Below are positions 44,701-53,653 of a stretch of 64,000 nucleotides of DNA, in pieces. Position numbers and translations under genes: made by a program. The stretch's first letter is position 1, and the number at the start of each line of letters is the position of its first letter. Source of the stretch: Parabacteroides timonensis (GTDB taxonomy: Bacteria > Bacteroidota > Bacteroidia > Bacteroidales > Tannerellaceae); the NCBI RefSeq assembly GCF_900128505.1, contig NZ_LT669941.1:1165526-1229525 (forward strand). Reading direction: 5' to 3'. The notes beneath the pieces are model-generated. The model was not told where the DNA came from and ran no database searches. It saw nothing but the letters and a program-made list of their open reading frames with translations.

Positions 44701-45324
44701 TTAAATTTTTATCGAATCATTAAAGCTAGTCCGGTTCACGATGGAACGACCGAGGGTTATTTCGTCAGCATATTCAATCTCGTCACCAATAGACACCCCA
44801 CGGGCAATCACCGTAATTTTCACTTCATAAGGAGACAACTTGCGATATATGAAAAAGTTCGTCGTATCGCCCTCCATCGTTGTACTAAGTGCCAGCACAA
44901 TCTCCCTCACTTCGTCATTCGCCACCCGCTGCACCAGACTATCTATCTGCAGGTCGCCAGGCCCTATACCGTCCATCGGGGAAATAATTCCTCCGAGCAC
45001 ATGGTAAACGCCACGGAACTGCCCGGTATTCTCGATAGCCATCACCTCCTTAATATTCTCGACTACGCAAACGGTAGAATGGTCGCGCTGCGGATCGGCA
45101 CAAATCGAACACATGTCGTCATCACAAATATTGTGGCACACCTTACAATATTTCACTTCTTTCCGCAAAGCCAGCAAAGCCGAAGCAAAGTTTTCCGTAT
45201 AACCTTCATCCCGGCGAAGCATATACAAAGCCAACCGGAGAGCCGTTTTTCTTCCTACTCCCGGTAGCGAAGCCAGCTCGTTCACAGCATTCTCCAATAA
45301 AACGGACGGATATTTCTGAGTCAT
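44701..45324 (-). CDS. recR: Recombination mediator RecR
   Basis: 207 residues, the usual length. N-terminal HhH (ELASLPGVGRKTALRLALYM), the zinc C4 finger (CKVCHNICDDDMCSIC), and the Toprim domain (VCVVENIKEVMAIENTGQFRG, VYHVLGGIISPMDGIGPGDL). It loads RecA at gaps with RecFO. First gene of the recR-GT2-GNAT operon. Confidence 0.97.
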   Translation of the reverse strand: MTQKYPSVLLENAVNELASLPGVGRKTALRLALYMLRRDEGYTENFASALLALRKEVKYCKVCHNICDDDMCSICADPQRDHSTVCVVENIKEVMAIENTGQFRGVYHVLGGIISPMDGIGPGDLQIDSLVQRVANDEVREIVLALSTTMEGDTTNFFIYRKLSPYEVKITVIARGVSIGDEIEYADEITLGRSIVNRTSFNDSIKI

Positions 45325-45515
45325 TGATTACCTTTCTTTGACCACAAAGATAATTAATTCCGCACAAACAACTCTATCCGTAATAAATAACGAATCGTTT
45401 TTATTAAAAATACCAAACCAATCAAAAACTTCATATTTTTGACACATCCATACAGCCCTTATAAAACCATATCTGTGAAACAATGTTAGCACTCAGAATA
45501 TTTTCTACTAGAAAA

Positions 45516-45546
45516 TTGTTTTATTAAAAAATAGAATATAAGTTTG
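45516..45546 (+). promoter_or_regulatory. Promoter of the DUF6132-DoxD-thioredoxin operon
   Basis: TTG at 45516-45518, 20 bp, then TAAGTTTG at 45539-45546, an ideal Bacteroidetes promoter 54 bp upstream of the DUF6132 ATG. Confidence 0.65.
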
Positions 45547-45599
45547 CAGTATCATTGCAAGTAGAAATATTTATCAGTAGAAAACAAATAAGTAAACGC

Positions 45600-45821
45600 A
45601 TGGCAAAGTTATTTTTCAAGAGACATTGGCTTACACTGCTAGGGATAGCACTCGGCGCCGCAGGGGGATTTCTATACTGGAATTTTATTGGTTGCACAAC
45701 AGGAACCTGCCCTATCACATCTTCTCCTATCAACAGTTCGGTTTGGGGAGCAATTATAGGAGGTTTATTGCTCAGCTCTTTTCAGAAAGAAAATAAAATA
45801 TCAACCGATAAAGATCAATAA
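45600..45821 (+). CDS. DUF6132 small membrane protein
   Basis: 73 residues from the ATG at 45600 (a TTG-started frame opens at 45555). Two membrane helices (HWLTLLGIALGAAGGFLYW and SVWGAIIGGLLLSSF) flank a Cys pair, IGCTTGTCPIT. DUF6132 proteins usually precede a DoxD/thioredoxin or rhodanese pair; sulfur handling is implied. The DoxD gene starts 2 bp after the stop. Confidence 0.8.
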   Translation: MAKLFFKRHWLTLLGIALGAAGGFLYWNFIGCTTGTCPITSSPINSSVWGAIIGGLLLSSFQKENKISTDKDQ

Positions 45822-45822
45822 T

Positions 45823-46848
45823 ATGGAAGCGCTATACAAGAAACAGGCATATTCACTGTTCGGTATGTTTACACTGGCACTACGCCTTGTAGTCGGCTGG
45901 ACTTATTTTTCTGCTTTTTGGAGAAGATTAGTACTTGAGAATAAACTTATCCCGGATACGGCAGGTTATATAGGAGAGAAATTCAACCATTTCCTCCCTA
46001 ACGCATTCGGAATAAAACCGGTGATAGAATATCTCGTTTCAAATCCGGATCAACTTTGGTGGGCGATGGTCGTTTTCACGATCATTGAAGGAATTGTAGG
46101 TCTGTTTTTTATGCTCGGCTTCTTTACACGGTTGATGAGTATCGGAGTGTTGAGCCTTGCAACCGGTATATTATTAGGTTCGGGATGGCTGGGAACCACT
46201 TGCGTGGATGAATGGCAAATCGGGATATTAGGTGTCGCAGCAGGCTTTACCCTATTCCTGTCCGGTGGAGGTAAATATTCTCTGGACAACATAGTCATTC
46301 CCCGGATTCCACTACTAAATAAGTATGCCTGGACAACCTGGTTGACATCCGGCCCGCTTCCACTCGATGAGAAGTCATCGGGAAGACTTTCGGTAGCCGG
46401 TGCAACAGCCATATTGTTTCTCTCCCTCCTGACCAATCAGGTATTCCATAATGGAGTATGGGGAAAGCTACATAATAAGTCGGTCAAGCCAAAGATAGAA
46501 ATAAATGATGTCAATCTGGGCAAAGAAAAGTTGTCATTCACCATCTATCGTGTAGAAGGTGTGGATGTATACGGTTCCTTCCTGATCGGCGTTACTTTGA
46601 AAGATGCAAATGGCAATATCATCCTCGACAGAAACGGAGAGGAATTATCTGAATTTCCGGAAACAGATATCCGGAATATGTATATAGCGAAAGTGGCTCC
46701 TGGTAAGCATAGCCTTGTCATCCCTTTGGGAAGCAAAGCGGAGCTGACAATAAAAGATGAAACACTCGCCAATCTGCCCAAAGGTGACTACGAGTTGACA
46801 TTGACAGATATCAGCGGCATTACCTGGAAACAGAAACTGAAAAATTAA
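45823..46848 (+). CDS. DoxD-DoxA-type membrane oxidoreductase subunit
   Basis: 341 residues. The N-terminal DoxD/DoxX domain has membrane segments around FTLALRLVVGWTYFSAFW, WAMVVFTIIEGIVGLFFMLG and IGVLSLATGILLGSG; the pattern TTCVDEWQIG is typical. The C-terminal 120 residues resemble DoxA (thiosulfate:quinone oxidoreductase small subunit), without transmembrane signal. Such fusions are annotated TQO small subunit DoxD; in Bacteroidetes they appear with thioredoxins. Sulfur or quinone redox role. Confidence 0.85.
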   Translation: MEALYKKQAYSLFGMFTLALRLVVGWTYFSAFWRRLVLENKLIPDTAGYIGEKFNHFLPNAFGIKPVIEYLVSNPDQLWWAMVVFTIIEGIVGLFFMLGFFTRLMSIGVLSLATGILLGSGWLGTTCVDEWQIGILGVAAGFTLFLSGGGKYSLDNIVIPRIPLLNKYAWTTWLTSGPLPLDEKSSGRLSVAGATAILFLSLLTNQVFHNGVWGKLHNKSVKPKIEINDVNLGKEKLSFTIYRVEGVDVYGSFLIGVTLKDANGNIILDRNGEELSEFPETDIRNMYIAKVAPGKHSLVIPLGSKAELTIKDETLANLPKGDYELTLTDISGITWKQKLKN

Positions 46849-46872
46849 TTATTAACATCAATTCAAATCCAA

Positions 46873-47358
46873 ATGAACAGTAAAAAAATCTTCACATTAT
46901 TAGTATTGGTCGTAGGTTTCATGACTTTATCCTCCTGCAAAGGACAAGCCAAAAACGCTGTCGGTGAAACAGAAAGCAGCCAGGAAACAACAGCCAATAC
47001 ACCTGTCCATATCACAAAGGCTGATTTTCTGAAAAAGATATACAATTACGAAGCCAGCCCCAACGAATGGAAATATCTGGGCGACAAACCCGCCATCATC
47101 GACTTTTATGCAGACTGGTGTGGCCCCTGTAAAATGATCGCTCCTTCTTTGGAACAACTAGCCAAAGAATATGCCGGAAAGATCGATATATACAAAGTAG
47201 ATGTCGACAAGGAAACTGAACTGGCACAGGTTTTCGGAATACAAGGTATCCCGGCATTGCTGTACATCCCCATGACAGGGAAACCCCAGATGCTTCAAGG
47301 AGCATTGCCTAAAGATCAATTAAAAGAAAAGATTGAAACTATTTTACTGAAAAAGTAA
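46873..47358 (+). CDS. Thioredoxin lipoprotein
   Basis: 161 residues. Lipoprotein signal ending SSC, then a short linker and a thioredoxin domain with DFYADWCGPCKMIAPSL (active site WCGPC) and the cis-Pro region GIQGIPALLYIPM. Periplasm-facing. Third gene of the DUF6132-DoxD-Trx operon, 24 bp after DoxD; they probably cycle thiols or sulfur across the membrane. Confidence 0.92.
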   Translation: MNSKKIFTLLVLVVGFMTLSSCKGQAKNAVGETESSQETTANTPVHITKADFLKKIYNYEASPNEWKYLGDKPAIIDFYADWCGPCKMIAPSLEQLAKEYAGKIDIYKVDVDKETELAQVFGIQGIPALLYIPMTGKPQMLQGALPKDQLKEKIETILLKK

Positions 47359-47409
47359 AAGCATTCTATCCATAACTAAAAAAGAGGTATCCCAATAAAG
47401 GGACCAGAC

Positions 47410-47443
47410 GCAGACGACGCAGGATTACTCCGCGTTCGTCTGC
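47410..47443. terminator. Hairpin between convergent thioredoxin and porin genes
   Basis: GCAGACG (47410-47416) pairs with CGTCTGC (47437-47443), inside GC-rich sequence between two convergent stops. T tracts are weak, so a terminator is likely but unproven. Confidence 0.5.
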
Positions 47444-47457
47444 ATCCGGTAAAGAAG

Positions 47458-48594
47458 CTAATAACTCACCACCACCCTCAACATCGCAATATGAGACCTC
47501 TCATTTCCAGTCCGTATAAAATGGAATGCCGGCTGCACAGAAAAATGATCCGACACCGTATAATTCCCTGTTATTTCCAAAGCCCTCTCCCGGACATCGG
47601 AGAAAGAAGCCTGCGAAAAGATCACTCCCAAAGCATCTTTCCGTGAAGCAGAAAGTATCCCTCTGAAAACGCCACCGGCAGCCACATACCGCCGGCAGTC
47701 ATTACGGTCGGACGGAGCAAAAGAATACTGTCCCAACACCCCCGCCGAATAACGTCCCGAACGCCAACACTCCTGTTCCGCAGAAAGCCAGCAGGCATAA
47801 TTCACCCGCCAATGTTTTGCCGACGACGTTTCCGTCTGCGCCTGCACCTGTCCCGACGGCAGACGACAGTCAGACGCATCACCGAGACGATTGCTGCCAT
47901 GTACAACAACACCCAAATTATAAGAACCAGGATAACTGTTGTTTGTAGTATAACTTATTTCTGCCAAATCAAGCAACCCATCCCGGCGTGGCGCAACGGT
48001 AAAAACCGAACTTCCCCGCTTAAAAGGAAGATAAGCCTTCCCGTTATACAGACTGTTCTTTATCCCGATCTTCTCATTTATCCGATATTCCAGATGCAGA
48101 CAGACAGCAGACAAAGGATAGTTCGCCAACACATAATTAGCCGATAACGTCGGATAAATTCCACAAGAACTATTCGTGAACAAGGAAGCGTACGGAGTCG
48201 TAAAATAATCCTCGTTCACATTCCGCAATCCCCCGAACAGAAGCACCTTTCCTATCTGTTGGGAATACCCCAGAATAAAAGGGCTGAAAGGCAGATTATC
48301 CTCTTCTATATTCGAAAAGACCTGCCTGTCCCCGGCAATCCGTTCACGAGAAGTCTTGTAGACAGAAATCGTCTGAACCTCCAACTTCCCGTTACCCCAT
48401 AGCCCCAGCCATTCCATCGGTACTGTAGCACGAAGAGAAAGAAGATTCACCCAATTCAACCGCCTGCCGAAATCCGACTGTAGCTCGGTTGTGTACTGAA
48501 CGGATACTTCCGGCTTTTCCCGGGCAAAAACCACTTTCTCCTCGCCCATCTGCAACACTATTACAACCAGCGTGTAAACCGTTTTACGTACCAT
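47458..48594 (-). CDS. OprB-like carbohydrate porin
   Basis: 378 residues from the ATG at 48594. The frame is open to 48984, but those 130 codons lie inside mgtA and look non-coding. Signal-like start (MVRKTVYTLVVIVLQ), then alternating beta strands: VSVQYTTELQSDFGRRLNWV, YFTTPYASLFTNSSCGIYPTL, HLEYRINEKIGIKNSLYNG; the last strand is SHIAMLRVVVSY with an aromatic end, as in outer-membrane barrels. OprB-type family. Overlaps the end of mgtA by 34 bp, so co-transcribed with it. Confidence 0.8.
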   Translation of the reverse strand: MVRKTVYTLVVIVLQMGEEKVVFAREKPEVSVQYTTELQSDFGRRLNWVNLLSLRATVPMEWLGLWGNGKLEVQTISVYKTSRERIAGDRQVFSNIEEDNLPFSPFILGYSQQIGKVLLFGGLRNVNEDYFTTPYASLFTNSSCGIYPTLSANYVLANYPLSAVCLHLEYRINEKIGIKNSLYNGKAYLPFKRGSSVFTVAPRRDGLLDLAEISYTTNNSYPGSYNLGVVVHGSNRLGDASDCRLPSGQVQAQTETSSAKHWRVNYACWLSAEQECWRSGRYSAGVLGQYSFAPSDRNDCRRYVAAGGVFRGILSASRKDALGVIFSQASFSDVRERALEITGNYTVSDHFSVQPAFHFIRTGNERSHIAMLRVVVSY

Positions 48595-51215
48595 TGTTTT
48601 ACGAATTGAGTCAACATGCAATATCCAAGTAAAGTCGCAAGCAGCCAGGGGAAATAACTCAGCGGCAGCGTTACAAGCCCGATAGATGCACCTATCCCTG
48701 TAAACGGCAGGAGGATACCGATCGCCATGATCGCAAAAGTGGTGAGTAATACCGGCCATGAAGCCCGGCTCTGTATAAACGGTATCTTCCGTGTACGGAT
48801 CATATGCACGATCAATGTCTGCGAAAGCAGCCCTTCCACAAACCAACCGCTCTGGAACAAAGCCTGATGTTCCGGCGAAGTACACCCGAACACATACCAC
48901 ATCAACAAATAAGTCGTGATATCGAATATCGAACTTATCGGCCCGATGCAGATCATGAAACGGCTCAGATCGGAAGCATCCCACTTACGCGGCTTCAATA
49001 GGTATTCACGGTCGACCTTATCGAACGGTATCGTCGTCTGCGAAATATCATACAACAGGTTCTGTACCAACAAATGAATCGGAAGCATCGGCAGGAAAGG
49101 CAGGAAAGCACTCGCCGCCAATACACTGAACATATTACCGAAATTTGAACTTGCCGTCATCTTGATATACTTCATAATATTGCCGAATATCTTACGCCCT
49201 TCGAGAACACCCTGCTCCAGCACCATCAAATCCTTTTCCAGCAGAATGATATCGGCACTCTCTTTAGCAATATCGACCGCCGTATCCACCGAAATCCCGA
49301 TATCCGACTGGCGTAAAGCCGACGCATCGTTGATCCCGTCACCCAGGAAACCGACCGTATTCCCCCCCTGTTGCAGTAACGTGATAATACGCGTTTTCTG
49401 CATCGGAGTCAGCTTCGAATAAACCGTCGTATGTTGCAGCTCCTTCACCAGTTCCTCATCCGTCATCTTCTCGATCTCCGGTCCCTGCAACGTATGCGTA
49501 ATATCCACACCGACCTGGCGGCAGACCGTTTTCACCACAGCTTCATTATCACCAGATAACACCTTCACCTCTACACCATGCTCATGCAACTGTCGGATCG
49601 CTCCGGCAGCCGACGATTTAGGAGGATCGAGGAAAGCCAGATAACCGATCAGCACCATATCCATTTCATCCTCTACCGAGAAATCCAGCTCCTTTTCTAT
49701 CCAACTCTTCTGGGCAACCGCCAGCACACGCATACCGTCACGGTTCATCCGCCCGCTTATTGCCAAAGCAATCTGCTTCAGTTCGTCCGTCATCGGGCAT
49801 ACTTCACCATTATATTCCACATACGAACAGATCTGCATCATCTCCTCGATCGCCCCTTTGGTGATGATCTGCCGCTTACCATCGTTATCCTCCACGATCA
49901 CCGACATGCGGCGACGGGTAAAGTCAAACGGAATCTCGTCCACTTTCCTATATTTATCACCCAGATGCTCAAAATCCAGTTCCTTCGCATGCGAAAGGAT
50001 CGCCTTGTCCATCAGGTTCTTCAGCCCGGTCTGGAAATAACTGTTGAAATAGGCATGTCGCAACACACGCAGATCGTCGTCCCCATGCACATTGAGATAT
50101 TTCTCCAACACGATCTTATCGCGTGTCAATGTCCCCGTCTTATCTGTACAAAGAATATTCATCGCTCCGAAACTCTGTATCGCATTCAGATTCTTAACGA
50201 TCGTCTTGCGGCGTGACATGCTGACAGCCCCTTTTGCCAGATTGGAGGTAACGATCATCGGCAACATCTCCGGCGTAAGACCAACGGCAACCGACACGGC
50301 AAACAGAAAGGCATCGAACCAGTCCCCTTTGCTCAACCCGTTAATCAGGAACACAAACGGAACCATCACCAGCATAAACCGTATCAGTAACAAACTCACC
50401 TTATTGATTCCCCGATCAAAACTCGTCTGTGCTCGCACCCCCGTCAGGCTTTTGGCAATCGTCCCCAGATAGGTAGAACGCCCGGTAGCAAACACCACGC
50501 CTATCGCCGATCCGCTCACCACATTCGACCCCATGAAGCAGATATCATCCAGCTCGACCACACTGCCTGTCCGGTGCGTCCTGTTCCCCAGTTCCGCTCT
50601 TTTCTCTATGGCATCCGACTCGCCCGTCAACGACGACTGGCTGACAAACAAATCCTTAGATTCCACAATACGGATATCGGCAGGCACCATATCTCCGGCA
50701 GCCAGGTAAACGATATCTCCCAGCACAAGTTCAGCAATATTCACTTCCTGCCCGTCTTTTGCACCCAGACGATAGACGGTAGCCGTATTCTTCACCATCC
50801 GTTTCAAGGCATCCGAAGCTCTGCCCGATTTCCATTCCTGCACGAAACGAAGCACCGCACTCAACATCACCATCGCCGTAATAACAATAACGGTCACCCA
50901 TTCCCTGTCTTCCGGCGCGGCCATCAGGACATCTATCACCAGCGAAACAACCGCCAATGCCATCAATATACCGATAAAAGGATTGATAAAAGTTTTAATA
51001 AACATGATCAGCCAACGGTCACGTTTTTCGCGTACGATTTCGTTAGGCCCATGAAAACGTAAACGGTCTGTAACTTCTCCTTCCGTCAGTCCCTGACGTG
51101 AAGTGTCGAAATAACTGAACACAGATTTCAGTGGTTGGGTAGCAGCCAGGAACACCCGTTCGCTGTTGAAAGAGATTGCGTTGTTGTTCTTTCTTTTCTT
51201 TCTTCTGATCCACAT
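48561..51215 (-). CDS. mgtA: Magnesium-translocating P-type ATPase
   Basis: 884 residues, the MgtA/MgtB length. P3B motifs: TGES (197-200), VGLTPEMLPM in TM4 (PEM is the Mg class signature), CTDKTGTLT with phosphorylated Asp358, KVLSGDNEAVV and GFLGDGINDASAL. Ten membrane segments. It imports Mg2+ with ATP. A -7 box TACTTTTG (minus, 51302-51309) lies about 90 bp upstream, and a 6-bp hairpin is in the leader. The OprB-like porin follows. Confidence 0.95.
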   Translation of the reverse strand: MWIRRKKRKNNNAISFNSERVFLAATQPLKSVFSYFDTSRQGLTEGEVTDRLRFHGPNEIVREKRDRWLIMFIKTFINPFIGILMALAVVSLVIDVLMAAPEDREWVTVIVITAMVMLSAVLRFVQEWKSGRASDALKRMVKNTATVYRLGAKDGQEVNIAELVLGDIVYLAAGDMVPADIRIVESKDLFVSQSSLTGESDAIEKRAELGNRTHRTGSVVELDDICFMGSNVVSGSAIGVVFATGRSTYLGTIAKSLTGVRAQTSFDRGINKVSLLLIRFMLVMVPFVFLINGLSKGDWFDAFLFAVSVAVGLTPEMLPMIVTSNLAKGAVSMSRRKTIVKNLNAIQSFGAMNILCTDKTGTLTRDKIVLEKYLNVHGDDDLRVLRHAYFNSYFQTGLKNLMDKAILSHAKELDFEHLGDKYRKVDEIPFDFTRRRMSVIVEDNDGKRQIITKGAIEEMMQICSYVEYNGEVCPMTDELKQIALAISGRMNRDGMRVLAVAQKSWIEKELDFSVEDEMDMVLIGYLAFLDPPKSSAAGAIRQLHEHGVEVKVLSGDNEAVVKTVCRQVGVDITHTLQGPEIEKMTDEELVKELQHTTVYSKLTPMQKTRIITLLQQGGNTVGFLGDGINDASALRQSDIGISVDTAVDIAKESADIILLEKDLMVLEQGVLEGRKIFGNIMKYIKMTASSNFGNMFSVLAASAFLPFLPMLPIHLLVQNLLYDISQTTIPFDKVDREYLLKPRKWDASDLSRFMICIGPISSIFDITTYLLMWYVFGCTSPEHQALFQSGWFVEGLLSQTLIVHMIRTRKIPFIQSRASWPVLLTTFAIMAIGILLPFTGIGASIGLVTLPLSYFPWLLATLLGYCMLTQFVKQWYVKRFTRWL

Positions 51216-51238
51216 GATAACTCTCTTTTGTGAAGCCC

Positions 51239-51255
51239 CCTGCTCCCAAAGCAGG
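51239..51255 (-). other. Hairpin in the mgtA leader
   Basis: CCTGCT and AGCAGG (51239-51255) pair around a 5-nt loop in the untranslated leader, between the -7 box at 51302-51309 and the ATG at 51215. mgtA leaders often regulate by structure. Here there is no match to a known Mg riboswitch that I recognise. Confidence 0.3.
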
Positions 51256-51380
51256 AGGTCTCCGGTTTGGTATTCGTTTTATATCTCTCTTTTTGACAGC
51301 ACAAAAGTAGAGACCCCCAGCCAGACAAGCCGTTAGAGAACTATTAGAAGGGTATTAGAGAACCATTAGAATTTTGCAGT

Positions 51381-51836
51381 TTACTTCTGCTTTCTAAATA
51401 TTATACATATACATAATGAACAAACCAACAACATCACTCCTACCACCCAGTTTGAAAAAGAAAACTTCGCCACACTATTTCCCTGAAAAGATTCCGTATC
51501 AACCGAACGTCTCTCATCTGCCGAACCGGAACTAACAACCGATTCAGCCTCTACCTTCCCCTGCTCCTTAATAGCAACGCGGGTAACAGACTGTACCCCA
51601 TCCGACCGACAGCTATCGAACACGACATGCTCTATACCGATCACCTTATTACGGGAAGCCTGATACAGCTTTCGCAACAACATACTATCATTATGAAGGC
51701 TATGCACCTCCCCCTTTATCTCTCGATGTTGCACTCTACGCCACCCGGCACTACAACCGGGCAGCAAAACAACCAACAAAACCACAGAAACAAACAAATT
51801 CCTCCCTCGCATATCCACACCTATCGCTTCCTTCAT
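51381..51836 (-). CDS. Lipoprotein with C-terminal membrane anchor, spanin-like
   Basis: 151 residues. The ATG at 51836 overlaps the stop of the M15 peptidase gene as ATGA, which supports this start; an ATG at 51812 is an alternative. LLVVLLPGCSAG is a lipobox (Cys about 28), and VVGVMLLVCSLCICIIF near the end is a transmembrane helix. The middle is soluble and helical. The layout (lipid anchor plus inner-membrane helix) would suit a unimolecular spanin, but no sequence family is recognised. Confidence 0.6.
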   Translation of the reverse strand: MKEAIGVDMRGRNLFVSVVLLVVLLPGCSAGWRRVQHREIKGEVHSLHNDSMLLRKLYQASRNKVIGIEHVVFDSCRSDGVQSVTRVAIKEQGKVEAESVVSSGSADERRSVDTESFQGNSVAKFSFSNWVVGVMLLVCSLCICIIFRKQK

Positions 51837-52243
51837 TTATTAATGATCACCTGATAACGATTCTCTCCATTTACCCGAAGCGACAAATGCAGGAATTTCT
51901 TCTGCTTATAAAGAATCGCCTGATCAAAAGGCAATTTGCTGAAAAGCAATACATCCAGTAACACCTTCGGATCAGGCACATAACAATCCGCCGCCTCTCC
52001 CTTCACATGCTGGCTCGAAGGCACGCCACCCACCAACCTGTTCACCTCCGGACTCCGGTAACCGCTTGTAATCGCGATCGGTTTCCCATAAGCAACCCGC
52101 AACGGCTGTAACAACCGTTTCACCAACTCCATCATGATCAATCTCACCTCAAACGGTGGCTCATTCAACAACCCATTCTCCACCGCCACCCTACTATACG
52201 TCATTTCCTCCCAGGTAAAATCCCTACTTATCCTCTCTCCCAT
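51833..52243 (-). CDS. M15-type D-Ala-D-Ala peptidase
   Basis: 136 residues without a signal. Zn ligands in SSQHVKGEAADCYV (SxHxxGxxxD) and HLSLR near the end; FTWEEMTYS and ITSGYRSPEVNRLVGG complete the Peptidase_M15_3 pattern of phage endolysins. It cleaves peptidoglycan cross-links. Without a signal it would need a holin; a two-helix membrane protein is encoded just upstream, with a 20-bp overlap. Confidence 0.85.
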   Translation of the reverse strand: MGERISRDFTWEEMTYSRVAVENGLLNEPPFEVRLIMMELVKRLLQPLRVAYGKPIAITSGYRSPEVNRLVGGVPSSQHVKGEAADCYVPDPKVLLDVLLFSKLPFDQAILYKQKKFLHLSLRVNGENRYQVIINK

Positions 52244-52442
52244 TTTGTACCGATTTTATTTTATACGAATAATCCACCCCAAACAAAGCCCCGGCAAATG
52301 TGCAAGTCTCCCCGAAAGCCACCAGCACACTATTATGAATCTCCCCTTTCGGAGCAATCCAGAAACCGGAGAAGAGAAGTACAATCCCGCTCATCACAAG
52401 CAGGATTGCCATCACCAATTGAACAGTCAGCCTCTTTCTCAT
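52224..52442 (-). CDS. Small two-helix membrane protein, holin-like
   Basis: 72 residues with helices at LVMAILLVMSGIVLLFSGFW and VLVAFGETCTFAGALFGVDY and a charged C-terminus (KIKSVQNGREDK). Size and position before a signal-less M15 peptidase are holin-like. No family is recognised, so the function is inference. Confidence 0.6.
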   Translation of the reverse strand: MRKRLTVQLVMAILLVMSGIVLLFSGFWIAPKGEIHNSVLVAFGETCTFAGALFGVDYSYKIKSVQNGREDK

Positions 52443-52491
52443 ACATCCCCTTTCTTCTTACATCCCAACTGCCACCAGCCGACCGCCGACT

Positions 52492-52938
52492 CTATTCAAT
52501 CACCGGTCTGTCATCCTCACCCGAATCTCCCTTCTTTTTCTTAGGTTTCGTATCTTCGTCCTCCTCGAACTTTACGATCTCACTCATCCAGCGCAGACTC
52601 GTTCCCGGCGAGAAGATCACACGTGCCTTCTTTATCATCGAAGCATTGAACGCCTCCTTCGTTTCAGCCCCTCCCGAACGGATCGAAAGACGGAAACTAC
52701 CGAACTCGCCTACCTGCACAATACTCCCCGAACGAAGTTCCAGACTCATCGCCCAGTTCAGCGAATCCAATATCGCCTTCACATCCGCACTCGACATCGC
52801 CGAACGGCTGGAGATCAACTCACACAACTTCGCCATATCGCAGTAACTCGACGACCTCGCCATCGCATAAGTCTTCACCTTGTCCTTATCACCCCCACTA
52901 AGAACCTTACGCTGTACCTTTCTGAATTTTAATGTCAT
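52492..52938 (-). CDS. HU-like DNA-binding protein, copy 1
   Basis: 148 residues. The DNABII/HU-HIG pattern is seen in MTLKFRKVQRKVL, the helical ISSRSAMSSADVKAILDSL and the arm VGEFGSFRLSIRSGG. The C-terminus is acidic then Lys-rich (KFEEDEDTKPKKKKGDSGED). Almost identical to the protein at 52975; the two arose by a tandem duplication. In Bacteroides such genes often precede lysin genes, as here. Confidence 0.87.
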   Translation of the reverse strand: MTLKFRKVQRKVLSGGDKDKVKTYAMARSSSYCDMAKLCELISSRSAMSSADVKAILDSLNWAMSLELRSGSIVQVGEFGSFRLSIRSGGAETKEAFNASMIKKARVIFSPGTSLRWMSEIVKFEEDEDTKPKKKKGDSGEDDRPVIE

Positions 52939-52974
52939 AGCTTTATACGTTTAATGATTAATACTAGAACTGAA

Positions 52975-53421
52975 TTACTCGATTTCCGGTCTGTCTCCCG
53001 ACCCCGAACCTTCCTCTTTTTTCTTAGGCTTCGTAGCTTCATCCTCCTCAAACTTCACGATCTCGCTCATCCAGCGCAGACTCGTTCCCGGCGAGAAGAT
53101 CACACGCGCCTTCTTTATCATCGAAGCATTGAACGCCTCCTTCGTTTCAGCCCCTCCCGAACGGATCGAAAGACGAAAACTGCCGAACTCACCCACCTGA
53201 ACGATACTTCCCGAACGAAGTTCCAAACTCATCGCCCAGTTTAGCGAATCCAGTATCGCCTTCACATCCGCACTCGACATCGCCGAACGACTGGAGATCA
53301 ACTCACACAACTTCGCCATATCACAGTAACTCGACGACCTCGCCATCGCATAGGTCTTAACCTTGTCCTTATCATCCCCACTAAGAACCTTACGCTGCAC
53401 CTTTCTGAATTTTAATGTCAT
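52975..53421 (-). CDS. HU-like DNA-binding protein, copy 2
   Basis: 148 residues from the ATG at 53421; codons back to 53472 are open but not conserved in copy 1. Nearly the same as copy 1 up to the C-terminal tail, where it reads EDEATKPKKKEEGSGSGDRP. Upstream sequences of both genes (TCATAGCTTT..ATACGTTTAATGATTAATAC type) also match, so the repeat unit includes the start region. First gene of the block. Confidence 0.87.
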   Translation of the reverse strand: MTLKFRKVQRKVLSGDDKDKVKTYAMARSSSYCDMAKLCELISSRSAMSSADVKAILDSLNWAMSLELRSGSIVQVGEFGSFRLSIRSGGAETKEAFNASMIKKARVIFSPGTSLRWMSEIVKFEEDEATKPKKKEEGSGSGDRPEIE

Positions 53422-53653
53422 AGCTTTTATACATTTAATGATTAATACGATTGTTTCCGGAGAACGAGACAAAGGTATGAGCAGGTAGATAGACGAAGAT
53501 CAGCGCAAAACATTCGTGTAAAACAATGCATAATAAGACTTTAGAAGTAATCAAAATCTTAAAATACTATTTTCCACGAACCTTCACACTGATAAATCCA
53601 GGTTCTTATTTAACTTATATCAGTAGAACAATCATTATTCTGTAAGATTATCG

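Noticed and set aside
48595..48984. 5' extension of the OprB-like frame
   Set aside because: These 130 codons overlap mgtA in another frame and have no signal; the ATG at 48594 begins a signal-like sequence.
49578..50216. Plus-strand frame of 212 codons
   Set aside because: Antisense to mgtA, whose frame contains all P-type ATPase motifs.
51239..51255. Known magnesium riboswitch
   Set aside because: Only one short stem is visible; it does not resemble ykoK or the Salmonella mgtA leader.
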